Assembly: GCA_019348515.1 (NCBI GenBank)
Contig: JAHWJF010000006.1
Span: forward strand, 1 to 21,301
DNA length: 21,301 bases
Direction: 5' to 3'
Source of the DNA: Chloroflexota bacterium
GTDB taxonomy: Bacteria; Chloroflexota; Chloroflexia; Thermomicrobiales; UBA6265
Part shown: positions 7,455 to 14,351 of the stretch, one piece after another
Layout: every line of letters begins with the position of its first letter
Position numbering within the stretch: position 1 is the stretch's first letter
Made by a program: the position numbers and the translations under genes
The notes under the pieces: generated by a model
What the model was told of the DNA's origin: nothing
Seen by the model: the letters and a program-made list of their open reading frames with translations, nothing else
Databases searched by the model: none

Positions 7455-9386
7455 TCAGAGCTCCATCACCATCGGCAGGATCATCGGTCGCTGCTTCGTC
7501 TTCCGGAACAGCGATCGCGCGGTGATCCCCTTGGCCTGGGACACCAGGTAGCCGACCTCAGGCTCCCCTTCCGGACGCCGCTCCAGCCACCGCTTCAACT
7601 CCTGCTCGGCCTGCCGGATCGGTCCCGCCAGAGCTTCCATACTCAGTCCCTTGGTCACGAACTCGGGACCGGCAATGAGTTTGCCGTCCTCCGCGTCGAC
7701 GATGATCGTAATTGTGACCAGCCCTTCAGAGATGAGATCGTCGCGGGTGCGCAACCGCACTTTGCCCGGCTCGAAGTCACCGAGACGATCGACAAAGACC
7801 GATCCGGAAGGCGCGCGGCCACGCACCGCCCCTCTCCCGTCTTCGAAGTCAACGATGCTGCCGATCTCGGTCATCAGGATGCGGTCTTCCGGGATACCGA
7901 TTGAGCGGGCAAGATTCCGGTAAAGCGCCATGTGCCGGTACTCACCGTGGATCGGGACCGCGTGGACCGGCCGCACGAGCTCCAGCATCTTCTGGAGCTC
8001 ATCCCGGGCCGCGTGGCCGGAGACGTGCACCCGTCCTTCAGTGGAACTAAAGACGACGTTGGCGCCGCGCCGGAAGAGGTTGTCGATCGTCTCGGAGACC
8101 GTCTCTTCGTTCCCCGGCACTGGAGTCGCCGAGATCAGGACAACATCACCCGCTCCGATCTGGATTTTCTGATGCTCGTCCGCGGCGATGCGAGCCAGCG
8201 CCGCCGCTGCCTCGCCCTGGCTGCCGGTCACGACTAACACTCGCTGCTGCGGAGGCAACTGCAAGAGGTCGTTGAGTGGCAGCAGTACCCCTTCCGGGGG
8301 ATCGAGATACCCCAGCTGGAGGGCAGTGCGGACATTCTGCTCCATCGAGCGCCCGGCTACCGCCACCTTCTTGCCGTACTTTTCCGCGGCCTTCAGCACC
8401 ATGAAGACGCGGCTGATGTTGGAAGCGAACGTCGCGATCAAGGTCTGCCCCGTGGCGTCCCGGATCACGCGATCGAGGGTCTCCATCACCACACGCTCCG
8501 ACGGCGTGTGGCCCGGCGTCTCGACCCGGGTCGTATCCGAAAACAGCGCCAGGACACCCCGATCACCTAACTCCCGCAACCGTGCCTCGTCAGTCGGCTC
8601 GCCCATGACCGGAGTCGGATCGAACTTGAAGTCGCCGGTGTTGATGATCGTGCCGGCCGGAGTGTGGACCGCAATGGCGAACGAAGCGGGGATCGTGTGC
8701 GTCACGTTGATGAACTCGAGCTCGAGATCGCCGAGGCGGACGCGCTCCCGGGACTCCATGGGATGCAGCTCAACCTTCTCGTCGAGCCGCGCCTCGCGGA
8801 GTTTGTTTTCAGCAAATCCCATCGCCAGCGGAGAACCATAGACCGGGATCTTTCCGATCCCCTCCAACTGAGGAATCACGTACGGCAGCGCACCGATGTG
8901 ATCTTCATGGCCGTGAGTAATGGCGATGCCCCGAAGTTTCGACAGGCGATTCTTCACGTACCGAATGTCCGGGATGATGAGATCGATTCCTCGCTCCCAC
9001 TCCTCGGGGAACTTGCCACCCGCGTCAATGAGCACCAGGTCATCGCCATACTCGACGGCCATCATGCTCTTGCCGATCTCCCCGATACCTCCGAGCGGAA
9101 CAACGCGGAGCCTGCCGTCCGCGCCTTCATCGGCGCTCGGACCGCCCGCCTCGCGGCCGCTTCGCGGGTGCTGTGGCGCCGAGGGAGCGTGACTCTGCCG
9201 TCCCGGTCTGGCACGCGACGGCCCCTGGGAGTCTCGTCGTGGACGCCGTCCGGGCCGAGGCCGAGGCGGTCGCTGCCCGGGAGTACGCGAGGATTCCGAC
9301 TGATCTTCACCCTGATTGCCGTCCTGCGCCCGCGCCTGCCGCTGGCGTCCGTCGGTTGCTTCTGTACCCTGTCGCGAATTCGTCAC
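7455..9386 (-). CDS. rnj: Ribonuclease J (metallo-beta-lactamase/beta-CASP) with basic disordered N-terminal extension
   Basis: The 643-aa enzyme is a zinc-dependent 5'-3' exo/endoribonuclease of mRNA decay and rRNA processing. The core starts near residue 92 (LRVVPLGGIGEIGKSM). Metal motif THGHEDHIGA is at 157-166 (His158, His160, Asp162, His163); His230 and Asp252 (NTGDFKFD) complete the site. The beta-CASP region includes TGSQGE (387-392) and HVSGHAARDEL (454-464), and His480 lies in PIHGEYRH. The C-terminal domain is complete. Residues 1-90 are Arg/Pro/Gln-rich and disordered; such tails are known in actinobacterial RNase J. The GTG start at 9386 is supported by AGGGAAAGG a few bases upstream and overlaps the preceding stop by 4 bases, indicating translational coupling to the CDF gene. 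Confidence 0.95.
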   Translation of the reverse strand: MTNSRQGTEATDGRQRQARAQDGNQGEDQSESSRTPGQRPPRPRPGRRPRRDSQGPSRARPGRQSHAPSAPQHPRSGREAGGPSADEGADGRLRVVPLGGIGEIGKSMMAVEYGDDLVLIDAGGKFPEEWERGIDLIIPDIRYVKNRLSKLRGIAITHGHEDHIGALPYVIPQLEGIGKIPVYGSPLAMGFAENKLREARLDEKVELHPMESRERVRLGDLELEFINVTHTIPASFAIAVHTPAGTIINTGDFKFDPTPVMGEPTDEARLRELGDRGVLALFSDTTRVETPGHTPSERVVMETLDRVIRDATGQTLIATFASNISRVFMVLKAAEKYGKKVAVAGRSMEQNVRTALQLGYLDPPEGVLLPLNDLLQLPPQQRVLVVTGSQGEAAAALARIAADEHQKIQIGAGDVVLISATPVPGNEETVSETIDNLFRRGANVVFSSTEGRVHVSGHAARDELQKMLELVRPVHAVPIHGEYRHMALYRNLARSIGIPEDRILMTEIGSIVDFEDGRGAVRGRAPSGSVFVDRLGDFEPGKVRLRTRDDLISEGLVTITIIVDAEDGKLIAGPEFVTKGLSMEALAGPIRQAEQELKRWLERRPEGEPEVGYLVSQAKGITARSLFRKTKQRPMILPMVMEL

Positions 9387-10438
9387 GTGTCGCCTTTCCC
9401 TGGACGCTGGGTGTGTTGTGATCCCGGCGCCTTATCCATGATCAATTCAATCTCGTGGCCAAAAATCGGGTCCGGACGCGTGTGCGGCGGCTCGGCCGGT
9501 TCGACGTGCACGATGACCTGCGTGTCCGGACCGACTTCGTGCCGGATCGCGTCTTCCACGCCGGTTGCCACTTCATGCGCGTGCTTGACGGTGAGGTCTG
9601 GATCGACCGTGACATGGACCTCAACCCAGTTCCGTCCGCCGGAGGAGCGGATCCGCAGGTTGTGGGCGGTGATGGCGCCCGGAGCGGCGACGATAGCCGA
9701 CAGCAGCGTCCTGGGATCAACATCCGTTGCCGCATCTGTAAGCACAAGTGATGCCTCGCGCAGGATCCCCCATGCCGCCCAAGCCACCATGGCTGCGACG
9801 ATCAAAGACACCGCCGCGTCGGCGCCCTTCAACCCCAGGCGCTCCCCGAGAAGACCCAGAATGACCGCCGCGGAGACGAGCACGTCCGATCCGGTATGGC
9901 GCGAATCCGCTTCCAGGAGATCACTGCGCAGACTCCGCGCGGCGCGGCGCTCCCAAATTGTCACGCCGGCGTTGACAGCCATCGTCCCGAGCATCACCCC
10001 GAACGACAGCCGTGTCACCTCGGGCGCATCCCCCGCCTGCCAGCGGCTAACGGCTGACTGGACGATCTCGAACACGCCGACCGCCATGAGGGCGCCAATC
10101 GCCATTGAAGCCAGGGTCTCGTACCGGCCATGACCGAAATGATGCTCGCGGTCCGGCGGACGCGTCGCCACGGCGATGCCGACGATGCCAACCACGTTTG
10201 CGAAGGCATCGAGCAGCGAGTGGAAGCCATCGGCCGACATCGCCACCGACCCGCTGATGAACCCGTAGCCAAGCTTTGCCACGGCCACGACGAGGTTCAG
10301 CGCGAGCACCAGCGAAAGAATGCGGCGAATCTGCTTTCCGCGTCCCGCGGGCTCCTGGCCTGCATCCGCCCCGGCTACCTGAGGCGATATTTGCTCCCCT
10401 ACTCGGGACACCGGAGAGGTTTCCAACCTCGGCCCCAT
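9383..10438 (-). CDS. Cation diffusion facilitator (CDF) metal/proton antiporter
   Basis: The 351-aa protein exports divalent cations such as Zn, Fe or Mn from the cytoplasm. A 36-residue polar N-terminus is followed by about six membrane helices (roughly 38-60, 76-92, 108-128, 144-162, 184-200, 205-225). The transport site is visible as SADGFHSLLD in helix 2 (Asp70, His73, Asp77) and ADSRHTGSD in helix 5 (His181, Asp185). A D/H-D type site does not settle the metal. The C-terminal ferredoxin-like domain (about 235-325; WVEVHVTVDPDLTVKHAHEV) mediates dimerisation and metal sensing. Its stop overlaps the RNase J start (GTGA). The Shine-Dalgarno before ATG 10438 is poor, and GTG at 10411 is an alternative. 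A perfect 6-bp hairpin GAGGTT-N3-AACCTC (10416-10430) falls between the two starts. Confidence 0.92.
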   Translation of the reverse strand: MGPRLETSPVSRVGEQISPQVAGADAGQEPAGRGKQIRRILSLVLALNLVVAVAKLGYGFISGSVAMSADGFHSLLDAFANVVGIVGIAVATRPPDREHHFGHGRYETLASMAIGALMAVGVFEIVQSAVSRWQAGDAPEVTRLSFGVMLGTMAVNAGVTIWERRAARSLRSDLLEADSRHTGSDVLVSAAVILGLLGERLGLKGADAAVSLIVAAMVAWAAWGILREASLVLTDAATDVDPRTLLSAIVAAPGAITAHNLRIRSSGGRNWVEVHVTVDPDLTVKHAHEVATGVEDAIRHEVGPDTQVIVHVEPAEPPHTRPDPIFGHEIELIMDKAPGSQHTQRPGKGDT

Positions 10439-10542
10439 CTCGCTACAAGTGTATCCCTACCACGTCTCGGGGCTGTCATGCGTGCACCGATGGCAGACTC
10501 TTGGGACCACGCTCCGTCACTGCCAGCTCCCAACGGTGTACT

Positions 10543-10716
10543 TCACCATCCGCCAGCAATCCATCTCACGACGAGCGCGAGGAGCACGAGCAGGACCACG
10601 GCCGCGGTGCATCCAACGGCTAATGCGCTGCCCGTGCCGACCGTGTCGGGCGCTGCGGCATCCTGCTGGGCCTCACCCTGACCTTCCGCTTCTCCGTCTG
10701 CTTCGTGGTCACTCAC
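10543..10716 (-). CDS. Small single-pass membrane protein (57 aa), unrecognised
   Basis: A short reading frame from GTG 10716 (or GTG 10719) to TGA 10543 fills most of the gap between its neighbours. It encodes an acidic Glu/Gln/Ala-rich N-terminus (about 28 residues, VSDHEADGEAEGQGEAQQDA) and one membrane helix of about 20 residues (LAVGCTAAVVLLVLLALVV). A short C-terminal tail RWIAGGW follows. The acidic head, hydrophobic helix and following Arg/Trp boundary suggest real coding and a tail-anchored topology. It begins 21 bases after the stop of the lipocalin-like gene, so it may share that transcript. No clear Shine-Dalgarno precedes it, which is the main doubt. I do not recognise a family. 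Confidence 0.5.
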   Translation of the reverse strand: MSDHEADGEAEGQGEAQQDAAAPDTVGTGSALAVGCTAAVVLLVLLALVVRWIAGGW

Positions 10717-10737
10717 CACGCGGGGAAACGTTCGGCG

Positions 10738-11724
10738 TCAAGGGCCGACCGCCAGGGGATCGCCCGGGCCAGGCGGTCCGAAGAGAAAGAACGTGTCGAA
10801 GAGCCACGAGCCGTTCTCGAACACGAAGTCGACCCGTTGCGGGAGCGGATCACCCGCCAGCGAGATCTCCACGTATGCCCAGGCATGCTCAGGATCGATC
10901 AGGTTGACCGGACCAATCCTTTCGAACGAGAGCGGCGTGGACATGAATAAGCGCAGCTGACGAGCGAACTCTTCGATGGGCCCGATGAACGCAATCTCCT
11001 GGACGACCTGATCGCTGTGCAATGCCAGGAAGCGAGCCGGATCTCCCGTTGCCCAGCAGCCGTTGGCCTGACGCAGGAGGCTATCGATACCCTCTTCCGC
11101 ATCCGCACCCTCGCTGAGACCCTCCTGTGCCGCAACGCCGGTCGCGATGTCCGCCAGGGCGACCGGTGTGGCGACCGGGTCGGTCGGGAACCCGGGGACA
11201 AGCGTGTCGATCAGCGACCGCGGCGAGACCGCACAGGCTTCGAAGCCTCCAAGAGGCCGCGTCGTCAGGAGCGTGAGCCGCTCGGTGCAGGAATCGGTTA
11301 TTGGGGTCAACGTCAGTCGATCGTCCGTCTGCCGCCATGCGTAGGTCGCCGGCTCTCCACTGTCGGCGGTGATATCGCACCCAATCAGACCGCTCCACTC
11401 ATTGAACGTGAGTGTCGCCTCGGCGGCATCAAACGTCCCCGTAACCACCTCGCCCACGTCCTGCCGGGCCAGGCTGTACGTCCCATCGCCGTTGAAGGTG
11501 ACGTTCCATAGACCCGCGAGAGCGGGCCCTCCAGCCAGGTTCGCCGGGATGTCCCCCCTGGTGATCGTCACCGTGAAAACCCCGGAAATTGGCTGGGTTT
11601 CCGGGTCATCCTGAAAGAGCGCGAGGGCCGGCGTCGCGAGGGCCAGCATGGTGAGTAGCGCTACTACCGCGGCTAAGGCTTCCGCGTTTGGCCATGCAGG
11701 CCGGTGAAAGGGTCTCCGCCTCAT
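10738..11724 (-). CDS. Secreted two-domain protein: lipocalin-like plus NTF2/SnoaL-like
   Basis: The 328-aa product starts with a long Sec signal peptide (basic MRRRPFHRP, core ALAAVVALLTMLALA, cleavage after ALA near residue 35). Residues about 46-159 look like a single-domain beta-barrel of the lipocalin-like type: LAGLWNVTFNGDGTYSLAR, VVTGTFDAAEATLTFNE, YAWRQTDDRLTLTPI. Cys116 and Cys146 could pair. A linker of about 50 residues leads to an NTF2/SnoaL-like fold (about 212-315): IDSLLRQANGCWATGDPARFLALH, then HAWAYVEISL and VDFVFENGSWLFD. AGGAG lies 9 bases before ATG 11724, which decides this start over upstream options. Both folds bind small hydrophobic ligands in other proteins; no ligand can be inferred here. 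It is the first gene of a minus-strand run and diverges from the BNR gene. Confidence 0.7.
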   Translation of the reverse strand: MRRRPFHRPAWPNAEALAAVVALLTMLALATPALALFQDDPETQPISGVFTVTITRGDIPANLAGGPALAGLWNVTFNGDGTYSLARQDVGEVVTGTFDAAEATLTFNEWSGLIGCDITADSGEPATYAWRQTDDRLTLTPITDSCTERLTLLTTRPLGGFEACAVSPRSLIDTLVPGFPTDPVATPVALADIATGVAAQEGLSEGADAEEGIDSLLRQANGCWATGDPARFLALHSDQVVQEIAFIGPIEEFARQLRLFMSTPLSFERIGPVNLIDPEHAWAYVEISLAGDPLPQRVDFVFENGSWLFDTFFLFGPPGPGDPLAVGP

Positions 11725-12046
11725 GATCGGCAACTCCTGACGGTGTCGGCCGGCACCGAGTCGCCGATCCACGGCGGCAGATGACACGGGCGGACGATGC
11801 GAACATGCTGATTAGACGGCAGCGAGGACAGGTTCGGCAAGCATGGCGGACACGAAACAGCATGACATGCCGGATCGGTAGCTTCGTCATCGACCGTGGT
11901 ACGCTCACCGGGAAGCCATGAGATCTCATGAATGCGCGTTGTCGAGCGCACACCAGATGGATGGTAGCCGGGGACGACAACTCGCTCGGCGTTCCGCAAG
12001 CGGCAGTGATGCGAGCCACCTGCCACTCGGCGATCCGGGGGAACGA
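11725..12046. other. Divergent intergenic region between secreted-protein genes
   Basis: This 322-base stretch lies between two divergently transcribed genes for secreted proteins and should hold promoters in both directions. The clearest structure is the 14-bp perfect palindrome listed separately. A TTGTCG (11939) lies 17 bases from TGGTAG (11962), a poor plus-strand promoter candidate. No RNA gene was recognised. Confidence 0.4.
11917..11930. promoter_or_regulatory. 14-bp perfect palindrome CATGAGATCTCATG, possible operator
   Basis: The sequence is fully self-complementary and lies near the middle of the divergent region, about 190 bases from the lipocalin-like start and 117 bases from the BNR start. 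A shared regulator binding here could control both genes. No protein is known to me for this site. Confidence 0.35.
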
Positions 12047-14308
12047 ATGACCGTTGTCCGATCACGCTTCCCAGGGCGACGCGGCTTCAACAGTCGCCAT
12101 CCTGGAATGCGAGCGCTCACGCTGCTCATCATCTCGGCGCTCCTCGTCGCCGTGCTTCCTCCATCCGCGAGCCAGGCCGAGGGAGAGGCAATTCCGGTGG
12201 GAGAGTTCCGGTTGCTGGAACCGGTCGAAGACATGCTCAGCGCGTCGTCGTGGGTCATGGCTACGGGCCAGGATCCCCGTCTTCTCGATATTCCGACCGG
12301 CGGCCGCGCCAGAGAGGTCGACTGGACCGGTTACGGAGTCGTTCCCGGCGGCTCCAGGAGCGGGGCCGCGATGGCCCCCCAGGTACCGTTTCGTTCAGCC
12401 GCTCCCGCGTTCAGCCGGAACCAGATCGTGACGCGCCAGCTCGGCCTCTTTCCGCTCAACACGGAGCCACATATCGCTGTCAACCCGCTCGACCCCGAGC
12501 ATCTCGTTCTCGGCGCCATCGACTACAACTTCCCGGCGATGTCGTCATACGTCTCATTCGACGGCGGAGAAACCTGGGAGGGCCCCAACCAACTGCGCTA
12601 TTTCCCGGAAGATTTCGGCGCCGCCGGCGACCCAGTGGTGGCCTTTGACCGGGACGGCAACGTCTACATGATCTCCATCTCGCTTGGGTTCGAAGAGTTC
12701 CGGCTAGGGAGCTTGGTCTCGGCGGTCGATATCTCCAGCATCGTCATCTCCAAGTCCGAGGACGATGGCCTGACCTGGGGCCAGGCCGTCTCCACCGCTC
12801 GCTCGACCGTGGAGACAACCTCGTTTCCAGACGAATCCGGACGCGAGCGAGGTGAAGTCGCGGCGGAATTCCTCGACAAACCATGGATCGCTATTGGGCC
12901 GGATCCCGCGGACCCCGAGCGCGACATCATCTATGTCGCCTATACGTAGTTCAAGACGCGGTACACCACCCTCTACGCGGACGAGCTGCCATTTCTCACC
13001 TCACCGATCACAGAGACGACGATCCGCCTCGTCCGCTCCACTGACGGTGGCGCAACCTGGAGCGATCCGATCGGCGTAAGCCCGACCGTCTTCCAGGCCG
13101 AAGGCGCCAGCGAAGAGGGAGAAGCGGGAGTCTCCGCTTCTGGCGCCCAGACGGACGACGGAGAGATCAACCAGCAGGCGCAACAGGAAGGCGTGGAAGC
13201 CGGCAATGAAGCCGATCAGACCGTCCAGGGGCCGCAACCGGCGGTGATGGCGGACGGCACGGTGGTGGTCGCCTATCTCGACACCACGCTCGACGGTGTG
13301 CAGGAGGGTCTCGCCACAATCATGGTGACGCTTTCCGAGGATGGCGGCCGCACCTTCGAGGAGCCGGTCCAGGCCGGGGTCTTCCGCGAGATCCACTTCC
13401 GTCCCCGAAACTCGTTTTTCCGCTGGTGGGGCGCCGCGTTCCCGCAGTTGACCGTTGGACCGAACGAGGAGATCTACGTCGCGGTCACCGCCAAACCCGG
13501 TGACAAGCCGACCGACGACGGCGATATTTTTTTGCTGCGGTCGCTGGACAAAGGGGAAAACTGGGAAACGCCGGTACGTATCAACGCCGACGACACTGAC
13601 CGCATCCAGTTCTTCCCCGCGATTGACGTCTCGGCAGATGGAAAGTTGCACGCCATGTGGGGCGATATGCGCGACGATCCTCAGGAGGCACGCTTCCACA
13701 TCTACTACTCTGAGTCCGATGACCAGGGCGAGACGTGGGGATTCGTCGACGAACAACTTGATCTCAACGTTCCGGAAACGCGAGTAACCGACTTCCCATC
13801 CAACTCCTTGCGTGGCTTTCCCGGGGGGCGCTTCCTGGGGGACTACTTCGCGCTGGCGGCAAGCGAAGACGACGTCTACCTCGTCTGGGCAGACACGCGG
13901 CTCGGTGAGTTCGCTGGACCGAACCAGCAGATCGGATTTGCGCGCACGCGTGCCATCGCCCCGCCATCCCTCTTCCTGAATCCGCCGAGTGGCGACGCGG
14001 GGCGCGACGTGGCCATCCAGGGGTTCGGGTTCCAGCCTGATTCCGAAATTACCATCGACGTCGGGGGCATCACCATCACGAATCTGCGCTCCAATGAGCG
14101 AGGCGAGTTCCAAACCAATGTCTATATGCCTGTCACAGGCGAGGGCGCGCGCAATGTGACCGCCTACGACGAGACTGGCAACACGGCGACCGCATCCTTC
14201 TTTACCGAGTTCGGGTTTGATTCGATCGCGCGGGAGCTCTCGGACCTTCGGGACGACCTTGCTGTCGGCGCGGCGACACCTGTTGCGGAGCCGAATGAGG
14301 TTCCGTAA
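12047..14308 (+). pseudogene. Secreted BNR/Asp-box beta-propeller (sialidase-like fold) interrupted by an in-frame TAG
   Basis: One continuous frame of 754 codons is broken only by TAG at 12947-12949 (codon 301). The ATG at 12047 has GGGGGA about 5 bases upstream. A basic n-region and core ALTLLIISALLVAVL form a signal peptide ending near residue 44. Six Asp boxes (S-x-D-x-G-x-T/N-W/F) occur at residues 170, 237, 331, 430, 499 and 557, two before and four after the stop, so this was one propeller. An acidic Gln/Glu-rich linker (about 350-393) separates boxes 3 and 4. A C-terminal Ig/TIG-like domain (about 640-720; PPSGDAGRDVAIQGFGFQPDSEI) ends the protein. The sialidase Arg triad is not evident, so a non-catalytic glycan or protein binder is as likely as a glycosidase. 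The downstream part lacks a signal peptide. A sequencing error of CAG to TAG is possible. Confidence 0.8.
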
Positions 14309-14351
14309 GGCGTGCTCGCGGCGCCGTGGCCGCGCCGCCGGAGGACCATCC

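Noticed and set aside
8664..10133. 489-codon plus-strand frame across RNase J and CDF genes
   Set aside because: Both opposite genes have full catalytic motifs; this frame gives Ser/Arg/Pro-rich sequence with no domain and spans two unrelated genes.
11725..12046. Possible tRNA-like segment around GGTTCGGCAAGC
   Set aside because: The T-loop consensus is incomplete and no acceptor or anticodon stem could be paired around it.
13525..13533. Run of seven T in the BNR gene as a slippage or frameshift site
   Set aside because: The frame is intact across it (D-I-F-L-L) and flanking Asp boxes remain in one frame, so nothing indicates a shift.
13193..14308. Independent downstream gene starting at GTG 13193
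   Set aside because: The frame continues unbroken upstream to the TAG with an additional Asp box, and no signal peptide or ribosome site supports a new start.
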